DNA of 9,904 bases from DASVDK01 sp036381125 [NCBI: Thermodesulfobacteriota bacterium]. Lineage in GTDB: Bacteria > DASVDK01. The notes under the pieces are model-generated. The model was not told where the DNA came from and did not search any database. It was given only the letters and a program-made list of their open reading frames with translations. The translations under genes were made by a program, and so were the position numbers. Positions 1-6,481 of this stretch are shown piece by piece (the stretch's first letter is position 1; the number at the start of each line of letters is the position of its first letter). The stretch covers positions 1 to 9,904 of the forward strand of contig DASVDK010000042.1 of the NCBI GenBank assembly GCA_036381125.1, in the 5' to 3' direction.

Positions 1-202
1 ACCGGATGTCCTCGTCGTTGAGGTAGAGGTTCACGAAGCGCCGTAGCTGGCCCTGGTCGTCCATGAGACGCGCCCTGAGGCCGGGGTGCCGGCGCTCGAG
101 GTCGGCGAGGACGTCCGCCACGGTGCTGCCGGCGGCGGTCACCTCGGCCTGACCGCCGGTGAGGGTGCGGAGTGGGGTCGGAATGCGGACCGTGATCGCC
201 AT
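1..202 (-). CDS. CysO/MoaD-ThiS family sulfur carrier protein (partial, C-terminus beyond left edge)
   Basis: A ubiquitin-fold small sulfur carrier; 67 residues are visible, starting MAITVRIPTPLRTLTGGQ and reaching RRFVNLYLNDEDIR at the edge. The N-terminal 'IPTxLRxxTGGQ' and the 'RFVNxYxNDEDxR' strand match what I remember of mycobacterial CysO, more closely than molybdopterin MoaD. Family members carry sulfur as a thiocarboxylate on a C-terminal Gly-Gly and hand it to a PLP enzyme. The Gly-Gly lies outside the window, so activity cannot be confirmed here. The ATG (200-202) has a strong AAGGAG ribosome site that overlaps the stop codon of the upstream PLP enzyme gene; only 12 bases separate the genes, so they are co-transcribed and probably translationally coupled. 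Both lie under the SAM-I riboswitch at 1598-1743. The family call is firm; the CysO-like role is inference. Confidence 0.88.
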   Translation of the reverse strand, partial: MAITVRIPTPLRTLTGGQAEVTAAGSTVADVLADLERRHPGLRARLMDDQGQLRRFVNLYLNDEDIR

Positions 203-214
203 CGAGAGGTCTCC

Positions 215-1492
215 TTACACCGCGGCCGCGGTCTTGCCGGCGTCGTCGCCGGCGACGAGAGCGTCGAACTCCGCGAGACGCGGGCGGATGCGCCGCGGCG
301 CGGCAACGCGCGACGATCCGGCCAGCGCCTCCTGCGTCTTGAGGCCGTTGCCGGTGATGCAGAGGACGACCGGCTCGTCGGCCGGGATGCGCCCCTGCCG
401 CACGAGCTTGCGGGCCACCCCGACGGTCACGCCGCCGGCGGTCTCGGTGAAGATCCCCTCGGTCTCGGCCAGGAGCGAGATGGCGTCGACGATCTCCTCG
501 TCGGTCACGTCCTCACCCCAACCGCCCGACTCCCGCATGGCGCGCGCGGCGTAGTAGCCGTCGGCCGGGTTGCCGATGGCGAGCGACTTGGCGATGGTGT
601 TCGGCCGCACCGGCTTGAACAGCTCGCTGCCGGCCTTGACCGCGGTCGTGATGGGCGAGCAGCCGGTGGCCTGCGCGCCGTACACCCGCGTCCGCGTCGC
701 CGGGATCAGGCCGAGCGTCGTCAGCTCCTTGAAGCCCTTGGCGAGCTTCGTGATGAGGGAGCCCCCCGCCATCGGCACGACGACGTGCGCCGGCGCCTGC
801 CAGCCGAGCTGCTCGGCGATCTCGTACGCCATCGTCTTGCTCCCCTCGGCGTAGAAGGGGCGGATGTTGATGTTGGCGAAGGCCCACCCGTACTTGCCGG
901 CGATCTCGGAGCAGAGGCGGTTGACCTCGTCGTACACGCCGTCGATGGCGATGACGCGGGCGCCGAAGACCGACGTGCCGAGCACCTTGGCCGCCTCGAG
1001 GTCGGCCGGGATGAAGACGTAGCAGTCGAGCCCGGCCGATGCCGCGTTGGCCGCGACGGAGTTGGCGAGGTTGCCGGTCGAGGCGCAGGCCACCGTGTCG
1101 AAGCCGAACTCGACCGACTTCGACAGCGCCACGGCGACGACGCGGTCCTTGAACGACAGCGTCGGGAAGGAGACGGCGTCGTTCTTGACGTAGAGCTTCG
1201 ACAGGCCGAGCGCGCGGCCGAGCTGCCGCGCCTCGACGAGCGGCGTGAAGCCGACCTGCCGGCCGACCGTGGGGGCCTCGTCGAGCGGGAGCAGCTCGCG
1301 GTAGCGCCACATCGTCGGGGGCCGCCGCTCGATGACCTCCCGCGAGACGGCGCCGGCGATCCGCGCGTAGTCGTAGGTGACCTCGAGCGGACCGAAGCAG
1401 AACTCGCAGACGTGGACGGGGGCGATGTCGTAGGCGTGACCGCACTCGCGACACCTGAGGCCGGTCACATAGCGCGTGCGCGCGTGTGTCAT
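215..1492 (-). CDS. thrC: Threonine synthase family PLP enzyme (possible phosphohomoserine-dependent sulfhydrylase)
   Basis: Fold-type II PLP enzyme of 425 residues. It has an N-terminal zinc ribbon (C14, C17, C29, C32), the PLP lysine in SFKDR (K115), the ASTGN loop (137-141), a glycine loop AGGS (242-245), IGNPADG (306-312) and the C-terminal TGNGLK motif (380-385). All of these place it with threonine synthase, which converts O-phosphohomoserine to threonine. Compared with textbook ThrC, as remembered, the loop usually reading GNTSAS is GNLANS, the glycine loop GNAGN is MAGGS, and the end reads GLKTQ rather than GLKDP. A longer frame opens at a GTG (1549) inside the terminator hairpin. I chose the ATG at 1492 because GAGGGA lies just upstream and the zinc ribbon follows directly; the ATG at 1516 abuts the terminator U-tract and has no Shine-Dalgarno. 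A SAM-I riboswitch precedes it and a sulfur-carrier gene follows 12 bases later, which points to methionine or homocysteine synthesis rather than threonine. Confidence 0.9.
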   Translation of the reverse strand: MTHARTRYVTGLRCRECGHAYDIAPVHVCEFCFGPLEVTYDYARIAGAVSREVIERRPPTMWRYRELLPLDEAPTVGRQVGFTPLVEARQLGRALGLSKLYVKNDAVSFPTLSFKDRVVAVALSKSVEFGFDTVACASTGNLANSVAANAASAGLDCYVFIPADLEAAKVLGTSVFGARVIAIDGVYDEVNRLCSEIAGKYGWAFANINIRPFYAEGSKTMAYEIAEQLGWQAPAHVVVPMAGGSLITKLAKGFKELTTLGLIPATRTRVYGAQATGCSPITTAVKAGSELFKPVRPNTIAKSLAIGNPADGYYAARAMRESGGWGEDVTDEEIVDAISLLAETEGIFTETAGGVTVGVARKLVRQGRIPADEPVVLCITGNGLKTQEALAGSSRVAAPRRIRPRLAEFDALVAGDDAGKTAAAV

Positions 1493-1517
1493 GGAGTCCC
1501 TCGGACGGACGGGCATG

Positions 1518-1572
1518 AAAAAAGCCTCGTCCTTATCTAGGGGCCACACCAGATCCCGCGATAAGAAGAGGC
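1518..1572 (-). terminator. Riboswitch expression platform: intrinsic terminator
   Basis: On the minus strand, the arm at 1572-1560 (GCCTCTTCTTATC) pairs with the arm at 1537-1524 (GATAAGGACGAGGC) over 13 base pairs, with one G-U pair and one bulged C, and is followed directly by six T (1523-1518). Its 5' arm contains TTCTTATC (1567-1560), which can instead pair perfectly with GATAAGAA (1605-1598), the 3' strand of the aptamer's P1 helix. That gives mutually exclusive terminator and antiterminator forms. With SAM bound, P1 holds GATAAGAA and the terminator forms, so expression is switched off. A small hairpin (GACGCC-CGA-GGCGTC, 1578-1592) sits between the alternatives. Confidence 0.9.
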
Positions 1573-1597
1573 TCTTCGACGCCCGAGGCGTCCGGCA

Positions 1598-1743
1598 TTC
1601 TTATCTTTCGGCCTTGGCCGCCGGCCGCCCGTCGGGGCGGCCACGTGCCTGGCCGGGGGAGTTAGCACCAGCACAACCCCACGTCGGGGCTGCCGGTTGC
1701 TGCGGCTTCGTCGGGCCCATCCCTCCGCCGCTCTCGATAAGAA
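1598..1743 (-). promoter_or_regulatory. SAM-I (S-box) riboswitch aptamer
   Basis: The minus strand carries the S-box landmarks in order. The P1 5' strand is TTCTTATC (1743-1736) followed by GAGAG. The P2/kink-turn core covers 1726-1704 and includes GGAGGGA, GGCCCGA and CGAAGCC. The GCAACCGG element is at 1700-1693. P3 closes with CCCC/GGGG around GACGT. GGTGCTAACTCC is at 1669-1658. P4 contains a perfect GGCCGCCC/GGGCGGCC stem with a CGAC loop (1642-1623). GAAAGATAAGAA runs into the P1 3' strand (1605-1598). P1 is an 8-bp perfect TTCTTATC/GATAAGAA helix. This is the classic S-adenosylmethionine sensor of methionine and SAM biosynthesis genes. It lies about 27 nt downstream of a probable start site and feeds the terminator at 1518-1572. 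The P4 region looks longer than usual. Confidence 0.95.
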
Positions 1744-1777
1744 TCGCGGGCGAGATTCCCCGCGTTATGTAGGACCC

Positions 1778-1806
1778 ATAGTGACGAACCGGAAGGCTGC
1801 TGTCAA
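1778..1806 (-). promoter_or_regulatory. Sigma70-type promoter of the riboswitch-thrC-sulfur carrier unit
   Basis: The minus strand shows a perfect -35 TTGACA (1806-1801), a 17-base spacer and a -10 hexamer CACTAT (1783-1778). Predicted transcription start is near 1770. A hairpin CGCGGG/CCCGCG (1745-1764) then lies immediately ahead of riboswitch P1. The spacing and position upstream of the aptamer support the call. Confidence 0.7.
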
Positions 1807-1845
1807 CCGGGTTCCCGCCGAGGAGTCGCTTCACCTCGGCCCGGT
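1806..1845 (-). terminator. GC-rich nested stem after the lipoprotein gene, possible terminator without U-tract
   Basis: An outer stem ACCGGG/CCCGGT (1806-1811 with 1840-1845) encloses an inner stem CCGAGG/CCTCGG (1818-1823 with 1834-1839). It begins five bases after the lipoprotein stop codon and ends at the -35 box of the next promoter. No T-run follows, so it may stop transcription only weakly or act as an RNA 3'-end stabiliser. Confidence 0.4.
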
Positions 1846-1849
1846 CGGA

Positions 1850-2269
1850 CTAGCTCCTGTCCTTCGCGCGCCTGCCGTGCGCCGGAGCCCAGGGCGGCGG
1901 TCCGCCCTTCACGGCTTTCCTGCGGTAGTCCCGCGGCACCTCGAGCACCGCGCGGGGTACCTGCCCCACGGCGATCTCCACCCACTCGCCGTTCACCGTG
2001 ACGGACCACCACCAGCGTCCGTCGTAGGGTCGGTACCAGCGTCCCTGGAAGTAGAAGAGGTCGCCCGGGTAGTTCTCGGCGAAGGCGACCTGCGTCCCCG
2101 CGATCAGAACCACCGTGGGCGTGATCGTGATCCTCGGCGGCCTCTTCGCTCGTGCGCCGTGGGCAGGCGCGTGCGGGGGCGGACCGCCCGGGGCGGAGGC
2201 GACGGCGCAGCCGGCCACCATCCCGGCGACGAGCAGGGTGACGAGGACCGCGGGGCGACTCGGCGTCAT
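1850..2269 (-). CDS. Small outer-surface or periplasmic lipoprotein with duplicated GGPPPxAPAHG motif
   Basis: A 139-residue hypothetical protein. Residues 1-21 form a lipoprotein signal: basic start, hydrophobic LVTLLVAGM, lipobox VAGC with the lipidated Cys at 21. The mature part has an aromatic-rich core (YPGDLFYFQGRWYRPYDGRWWW, roughly 67-88, then NGEWVEIAVGQVP and LEVPRDYR), typical of small envelope proteins of unknown function in Proteobacteria and relatives. The core is bracketed by two near-identical 15-residue segments, GGPPPHAPAHGARAK (28-42) and GGPPPWAPAHGRRAK (122-136), 13 of 15 identical. A GGAGGG ribosome site precedes the ATG. It appears monocistronic: its own promoter candidate lies upstream and a stem-loop follows. 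I recognise the style of family but no function. Confidence 0.8.
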   Translation of the reverse strand: MTPSRPAVLVTLLVAGMVAGCAVASAPGGPPPHAPAHGARAKRPPRITITPTVVLIAGTQVAFAENYPGDLFYFQGRWYRPYDGRWWWSVTVNGEWVEIAVGQVPRAVLEVPRDYRRKAVKGGPPPWAPAHGRRAKDRS

Positions 2270-2311
2270 GGGCCCGATCCCTCCATGTGCCGGCGGCTGC
2301 CGGGCGGCCGC

Positions 2312-2340
2312 TTGCTATCACTGGGCGCTCGCGCCGTCAA
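2312..2340 (-). promoter_or_regulatory. Candidate promoter for the lipoprotein gene
   Basis: On the minus strand TTGACG (2340-2335), a 17-base spacer and TAGCAA (2317-2312) resemble a sigma70 promoter. It lies in the 80-base gap after the hydro-lyase stop codon and would give a 5' leader of roughly 35 bases before the lipoprotein ATG. Confidence 0.45.
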
Positions 2341-2349
2341 TGGCCGGCG

Positions 2350-3132
2350 TCACGGCACGTCGCCGGGAAAGGGACCCGAGCCGGGCAGATCGGTGACGAA
2401 CATGTGCCCCGGGGCGTGCGTGATCGCGAAGGGGAGTCGCGCCTCGAGCAGCGCGGCCTGAGGCGTGACGCCGCACGCCCAGAAGACCGGCACCTCGCCC
2501 GGACGGACCGTGACCGGGTCGCCGTAGTCGGGGCGGCCGAGGTCGGCGATGCCGAGGGCGGCCGGCTCGCCGACGTGGATCGGCGCGCCGTGCACGCGCG
2601 GGACCCGGCCGGTGATCTCGACGACGCGGGGGATCTCGGCCGGCTTGAAGGGGCGCATCGTGACGACGAGCGGCCCGCGGAAGGGGCCGGCCGGGACGGT
2701 CGGCCGGCTCGTCCGGTACATCGGCACGTTGCGGCGCTCCGAGACGTGCCGGACCTCGAGCCCGGACTCGAGGAGCGGGCCCTCGAACGAGAGGGAACAG
2801 CCGATGAGGAAGGCGACCAGGTCGTCTCGCCAGGCGGCCCGCACGTCGGTCGGCTCGTCGGCAAGGACCCCGTCGCGCCAGACGCGGTAGCGGGGCAGGT
2901 CGGTCCGCAGGTCGGCCCCGGGCGCGCAGGCCGGCTCGGTCGCCCCGACGTCGAGCACCTCGAGCAGCGGACAGGGTCTCGGGTTGCGCTGGCAGAAGAG
3001 CAGGAAGTCGTAGGCGTGCGCCCGCGGCAGCGCGACGAGGTTCGCCTGCGCGTACCGCGGCGCCAGCCCGACCGTCGGTCCCGTCCATTCGCCGGCCCTG
3101 ATCGCTCGCCTCGCCTCGGATGCCGACTGCAT
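2350..3132 (-). CDS. DUF1445/YcsI family putative hydro-lyase (D-glutamate cyclase family)
   Basis: A soluble protein of 260 residues, the usual length for this family, with its conserved blocks in order: [10 protein letters not shown] (111-120), NVPMYRT (135-141), LVVTMRP (155-161), [10 protein letters not shown] (181-190), [11 protein letters not shown] (215-225) and [12 protein letters not shown] (237-248). Bacterial members are annotated as putative hydro-lyases and share a superfamily name with the mitochondrial D-glutamate cyclase; the bacterial substrate is usually unknown. The frame stays open far upstream through other genes, but the ATG at 3132 is clear: it has an AGGAGGG ribosome site a few bases away and the family N-terminus (here [20 protein letters not shown]) begins there. 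It is transcribed divergently from the diguanylate cyclase across a 93-base gap. The family call is firm; the reaction is not known. Confidence 0.92.
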   Translation of the reverse strand: MQSASEARRAIRAGEWTGPTVGLAPRYAQANLVALPRAHAYDFLLFCQRNPRPCPLLEVLDVGATEPACAPGADLRTDLPRYRVWRDGVLADEPTDVRAAWRDDLVAFLIGCSLSFEGPLLESGLEVRHVSERRNVPMYRTSRPTVPAGPFRGPLVVTMRPFKPAEIPRVVEITGRVPRVHGAPIHVGEPAALGIADLGRPDYGDPVTVRPGEVPVFWACGVTPQAALLEARLPFAITHAPGHMFVTDLPGSGPFPGDVP

Positions 3133-3225
3133 CGTCCCTCCTCGGGCGTGTCCCGTCTCCCGCGGCCCTCTTCTTCTTAGCGCACCGAGGGCCCGCTCGG
3201 CACTCCCGTTGCACACCCTTCCGCC

Positions 3226-4131
3226 GTGAGCCGCTCGCCGATGCGCCTGCTGCTGGTCGGGCCCGCGCCGGACGACGCGCCGCGCCTCGAGGCCGGCCTG
3301 ACCCGCGTCTCGCCCGCGCCGGTCGAGGTGCGCCGCGTCGGAAGCCTCGCCGACGCCGCGCGCCGCCTGGCCGAGGGGCGGGTCGACGCGATGATGATCG
3401 ACGCGGCCCGGGCCGAGGGGCGCGACCTGGAGGCGCTGCGGCGGACCTGCCGCGACTGGCCCGACCTGCCGGTGATCGTGTTGACGGCGGCCGGCGACGA
3501 CGCGTTCGGCCTCAAGGCCATCGAGGCGGGGGCGCAGGACGCCCTGCCGAAGCCGGACACGACGCCGACGCTCCTGGCCCGTGCCGTGGCCTACGCGGTG
3601 GAGCGGCAGCGGCTCCTCGGCAAGATCCGGACCCTCGCGCTCGTGGACGAGCTGACCGGCCTGTACAACCGGCGGGGCTTCCTCACGCTCGCCGGCCACG
3701 AGCTGCGCGTGGCGGCCCGGCAACGCCGGCGCGTCTGGGTGCTCTTCGCCGACCTCGACGGCATGAAGTGGATCAACGACTCGCTCGGCCACGCGGCCGG
3801 CGACCGCGCGCTGATCGAGGCGGCGGCCGTGCTGAAGGCGACCTTCCGCGAATCGGATACGATCGCCCGGCTGGGCGGCGACGAGTTCGCCGTCTTCGCC
3901 GTGTCGTCCGGCCGGCGGGCGGCTCGCAACCGGCCGGCCGAGCGCCTCCGCCGCGCCCTCGCGGAGCGACGTCCCCATCCCGGCCGGCCGTTCCCGCTCG
4001 CGATGAGCATCGGCGTCGTCGAGCGGGTGCCCGACACGACCACCACCATCGATCGGCTCCTCGCGATCGCGGACGAGCGGATGTACCGCGACAAGCGCGC
4101 CCGGGGGGCAGGCCGCCCGCGCGGCGGCTGA
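3226..4131 (+). CDS. Diguanylate cyclase with degenerate N-terminal receiver domain
   Basis: A 301-residue cytoplasmic protein with an N-terminal receiver-like domain (about 6-125), a short coiled linker ([21 protein letters not shown]) and a GGDEF domain (about 137-290). The cyclase half has intact LGGDEF (216-221), metal-binding D176, substrate-site N184, and an RESD inhibitory I-site (208-211) at the usual five-residue distance. It should therefore make cyclic di-GMP and be feedback-inhibited. In the receiver half the putative phosphoacceptor D59, T87 and K109 are present, but the acidic pair that binds magnesium after beta-strand 1 is replaced by Gly12-Pro13 ([10 protein letters not shown]). 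Start is uncertain: GTG at 3226 or ATG at 3241 (MRLLLVG), neither with a good Shine-Dalgarno. No output partner is encoded beside it. Confidence 0.92.
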   Translation: MSRSPMRLLLVGPAPDDAPRLEAGLTRVSPAPVEVRRVGSLADAARRLAEGRVDAMMIDAARAEGRDLEALRRTCRDWPDLPVIVLTAAGDDAFGLKAIEAGAQDALPKPDTTPTLLARAVAYAVERQRLLGKIRTLALVDELTGLYNRRGFLTLAGHELRVAARQRRRVWVLFADLDGMKWINDSLGHAAGDRALIEAAAVLKATFRESDTIARLGGDEFAVFAVSSGRRAARNRPAERLRRALAERRPHPGRPFPLAMSIGVVERVPDTTTTIDRLLAIADERMYRDKRARGAGRPRGG

Positions 4132-4187
4132 GCCGGCGGCGCCGGCCCCGCCCCGGGGCGCGTCACGGCCGGCCGGGCGGGGGCCGG
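4132..4187 (+). terminator. GC-rich stem-loops after the diguanylate cyclase
   Basis: Directly after the stop codon lies GCCGGC-GGC-GCCGGC (4132-4146). Overlapping it is a longer stem, 4142-4153 (CCGGCCCCGCCC) with 4175-4187 (GGGCGGGGGCCGG), about 12 base pairs with one bulged G. No T-run follows, so this is a candidate terminator of the U-poor kind. The remaining bases to 4365 hold no gene I can support, only the leader of the stress-protein gene. Confidence 0.4.
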
Positions 4188-4365
4188 GGCGCGGCGCGCT
4201 GTGGCGCGCGCGTCCCACCGGGGAGCGCGTGTCTCGCCCCCGGCGCGAGCCGGCCTCGGCCCTGCCGTCGGGACGGGGGCTTGCGCGACCGCGCGCGCGG
4301 GCATCCTTGATGCAGCCGGCCAGGGACGAGGCGAGCGAAGGCGCGCCGCCGAGAGGGAGGTCCGC

Positions 4366-4833
4366 ATGTTCACGAAGATCCTCGTGCCGCTGGACGGCTC
4401 GCCGCTCGCGGAGCTGGCGCTGCCGATCGCGGTCGATCTGGCGAAGCTCACCGGGGGCGCGATCACGCTCGTGCACGCGGTCGAGGCGTCGGGGCTGCCG
4501 GGGACCGACAAGACCGACGCCGAGGTCGAGGTCGTGCGCAAGGGCGAGGCGTACGTCGAGGGGGTCGAGCAGCGCCTCCGCGCCGAAGGGGTCCAGGTGC
4601 GCTCGGCCGTCTGGTACGGGCCGCCGGTCTTCGCCATCACCGAGGCGGCCCGCATCGGCGGGACGGAGCTCATCGTCATGAGCACGCACGGCCGCGGCGG
4701 CCTCGGCCGCCTCGTCCTCGGCAGCGTCGCCGACGCGGTGATCAGGCGGACGAGCGTCCCCATCCTCCTCGTGCGCGCGCCGGGGGCGCCACTCGCGGAG
4801 CCGTTGCCCGGGCCGGCGGCGGTGCCTCGCTAG
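4366..4833 (+). CDS. Universal stress protein (UspA family)
   Basis: A single-domain Usp of 155 residues. It starts [16 protein letters not shown], with D10 at the nucleotide-binding position, and carries the ATP-binding signature STHG (106-109), nine residues, then GS (119-120), in [20 protein letters not shown]. It ends with the usual SVPILLVR strand and a short Pro/Ala-rich tail. The signature suggests the ATP-binding subclass. A frame opens from an upstream GTG at 4201, but its first 55 residues are low-complexity Arg/Ala with no family match. The ATG at 4366 has GGGAGG in front and the canonical N-terminus. The alcohol dehydrogenase gene follows after 18 bases, so the two are probably co-transcribed. 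Confidence 0.95.
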   Translation: MFTKILVPLDGSPLAELALPIAVDLAKLTGGAITLVHAVEASGLPGTDKTDAEVEVVRKGEAYVEGVEQRLRAEGVQVRSAVWYGPPVFAITEAARIGGTELIVMSTHGRGGLGRLVLGSVADAVIRRTSVPILLVRAPGAPLAEPLPGPAAVPR

Positions 4834-4851
4834 CCGGAAGGGGCCGAGCGG

Positions 4852-5901
4852 ATGCGCGCCTTCGTCATGAAGGGGATCGGGCAGGTCGCGGTCGTGGAGA
4901 AGCCGGTGCCCGAGCCGGGTCCGAACGACGCCGTGGTCAGGACGACCGCGGCGCTCGTCTGCACCTCGGACACGCACACCGTGGCCGGCGCCATCGGCGA
5001 CCGGCGCGACCTCACCCTCGGCCACGAGGCGGTCGGCATCGTCCACCGGCTGGGCAGCGCGGTGAGGGGCTTCAGGGAAGGCGACCGCGTGGCGGTCAAC
5101 GCCATCACGCCGGACTTCCGGTGCGAGAACTGCCAGCGCGGGTACACGTCCCAGTGCACGCAGATGCTCGGCGGCTGGAAGTTCGCCAACCTGAAGGACG
5201 GTAACCTGGCCGAGTACTTCCACGTCAACGACGCCGAGGCGAACCTCGCCCCGATCCCCGACGGCCTCACGGACGAGCAGGCGGCCTACTGCACCGACAT
5301 GCTCTCGACGGGGCTCATGGGCGCCGAGCACGCGGCCATCCCGATCGGCGGGACGGTGGCCGTGTTCGCGCAGGGACCGGTCGGCCTCATGGCGACCGTC
5401 GGGGCGAGGCTCCTCGGGGCCGGGCTCGTCATCGCGGTGGAGAGCATTCCCCGGCGCCAGGAGCTGGCCCGCCACTACGGCGCCGACGTCGTGATCGACC
5501 ACACGAAGGAGGACCCGGTCGAAGCGATCCGCCGGCTCACCGCGGGCCAGGGGGTCGACTCGGCCATCGAGGCGCTCGGCGCCGAGGCCACGTTCCAGGC
5601 GTGCGTCCGCGCGACCCGCCCCGGCGGCACCGTCTCGAACATCGGCTACCACGGGCACGGGGACGTCATCGGCCTGCCGCGGCTCGACTGGGGCGTGGGG
5701 ATGGGCGACAAGACCATCCGCACCGGCCTCTGCCCCGGCGGCCGCGAGCGGATGAGCCGCCTGATGCGGCTCGTCGAGACGGGTCGCGTCGATCCGACGC
5801 TCATGACGACGCATCGCTTCACCTTCGACGAGATCGAGACGGCGTTCCGGATGATGGCGACCAAGGAGGGCGGCATGATCAAGCCGCTCATCCGCTTCTA
5901 G
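4852..5901 (+). CDS. Zinc-dependent alcohol dehydrogenase, secondary-ADH (Thermoanaerobacter/Clostridium) type
   Basis: A medium-chain dehydrogenase of 349 residues, oxidising alcohols or reducing ketones/aldehydes with a nicotinamide cofactor. Its sequence follows the Thermoanaerobacter brockii and Clostridium beijerinckii secondary ADHs closely as I remember them ([41 protein letters not shown]-like TGLCPGGR). Catalytic zinc ligands are C37, H58 (with E59) and D149. The Rossmann motif is QGPVGLM (174-180). At the end of the second nucleotide-fold strand it has Glu (E197 in AVESIPRR), where the NADP-specific enzymes have Gly-Ser-Arg, so NAD is the more likely cofactor. The loop at 91-102 has three cysteines (C91, C94, C102), an incomplete structural-zinc set. 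A GGAAGGGG ribosome site precedes the ATG. It sits between usp and osmC on the same strand. Confidence 0.93.
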   Translation: MRAFVMKGIGQVAVVEKPVPEPGPNDAVVRTTAALVCTSDTHTVAGAIGDRRDLTLGHEAVGIVHRLGSAVRGFREGDRVAVNAITPDFRCENCQRGYTSQCTQMLGGWKFANLKDGNLAEYFHVNDAEANLAPIPDGLTDEQAAYCTDMLSTGLMGAEHAAIPIGGTVAVFAQGPVGLMATVGARLLGAGLVIAVESIPRRQELARHYGADVVIDHTKEDPVEAIRRLTAGQGVDSAIEALGAEATFQACVRATRPGGTVSNIGYHGHGDVIGLPRLDWGVGMGDKTIRTGLCPGGRERMSRLMRLVETGRVDPTLMTTHRFTFDEIETAFRMMATKEGGMIKPLIRF

Positions 5902-5927
5902 TCCACCCGGAGTGCGTGGGGGGCACG

Positions 5928-6425
5928 ATGGGCGAGGGCACGATCCGCACGGTCGTCGGTCGCGAGCGGGGCTACCGGTTCCGCATCCGATTCGACCAGG
6001 CGGGCGTGCCCGACCTCCTCACCGACGAGCCGCCGCCGCTCGGCAACGGGGAAGGGCCCAACCCCGCCAGGCTCCTCGCGGGCGCCGTCGGCAACTGCCT
6101 GGCGGCGAGCCTCCTCTTCTGCCTCACGCGGGCCCGGATCGAGGTCGCCGGCCTCACGGCCACGGTCGACACGACGCTCGGACGCAACGAGCAGGGGCGG
6201 CTGCGCGTGACCGGGATGCGGGTCGTGCTGGCTCCCGAGGTCGCGGCGCAGGCGCGGGATCGGATGGCGAGGTGTCTCGAGATCTTCGAGTCGTTCTGCG
6301 TCGTCACCGAGAGCGTGCGCAACGGGATCGACGTGGCGGTCGAGGTCGAGCCGGCCGTCGGCGGCACCGAGACGGGGGACACCGCGCGGCAGGGCCCCGC
6401 CGGAGCGCCGGGGCCCCCGCCGTAG
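5928..6425 (+). CDS. OsmC/Ohr family protein
   Basis: 165 residues. The OsmC fold is recognisable by [19 protein letters not shown] (43-61), with the first redox cysteine C57, and by [20 protein letters not shown] (121-140), with the second cysteine C124. Two-cysteine OsmC/Ohr proteins reduce hydroperoxides; this branch (YhfA-like, after the N-terminal strands) may have a different acceptor. After about residue 142 the chain ends in a Gly/Pro/Thr-rich tail with no fold. The frame is open well upstream inside the dehydrogenase gene, but the family N-terminus fits the ATG at 5928, 26 bases after the dehydrogenase stop. A GTG at 5916 just behind GGAG is an alternative start. Position suggests a joint transcript with usp and the dehydrogenase. 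Confidence 0.9.
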   Translation: MGEGTIRTVVGRERGYRFRIRFDQAGVPDLLTDEPPPLGNGEGPNPARLLAGAVGNCLAASLLFCLTRARIEVAGLTATVDTTLGRNEQGRLRVTGMRVVLAPEVAAQARDRMARCLEIFESFCVVTESVRNGIDVAVEVEPAVGGTETGDTARQGPAGAPGPPP

Positions 6426-6481
6426 GCGCGAGGCGCGCCGGTCTCGACCGCGACTCGACGAAGGCGGAAGGAGGGAGGACG

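Noticed and set aside
86-1540. 484-codon plus-strand frame opposite the ThrC-family gene
   Set aside because: Low-complexity Arg/Gly/Val/Asp composition with no motif, opposite a gene with a full set of family motifs.
1518-1572. T-box leader as the explanation for the terminator before a threonine-synthase-like gene
   Set aside because: No T-box AGGGTGGNACCGCG element or specifier loop was found, while all S-box landmarks are present.
1536-1741. Four GATAAG/CTTATC words as protein-binding operator repeats
   Set aside because: They are the alternating RNA strands of the riboswitch P1, antiterminator and terminator helices.
1601-1834. 77-codon minus-strand frame upstream of the ThrC-family gene, a possible leader peptide
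   Set aside because: It starts upstream of the predicted transcription start, spans the SAM-I aptamer, has no good ribosome site and no run of regulatory codons; the RNA structure explains the region.
4201-4365. N-terminal extension of the universal stress protein from a GTG start
   Set aside because: The added 55 residues are low-complexity, overlap the hairpin-rich spacer and lack a ribosome site; the canonical N-terminus begins at 4366.
2350-5814. Open frame of more than 1,100 codons on the minus strand running through the alcohol dehydrogenase, stress protein and diguanylate cyclase genes
   Set aside because: Only its last 260 codons (the DUF1445 protein) show a family. The rest is Arg/Ala/Asp/Gly-rich reverse-strand shadow caused by scarce stop codons in high-GC DNA.
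5601-5927. N-terminal extension of the OsmC protein overlapping the dehydrogenase gene
   Set aside because: The extension is an out-of-frame reading of the dehydrogenase; OsmC similarity begins at the ATG at 5928.
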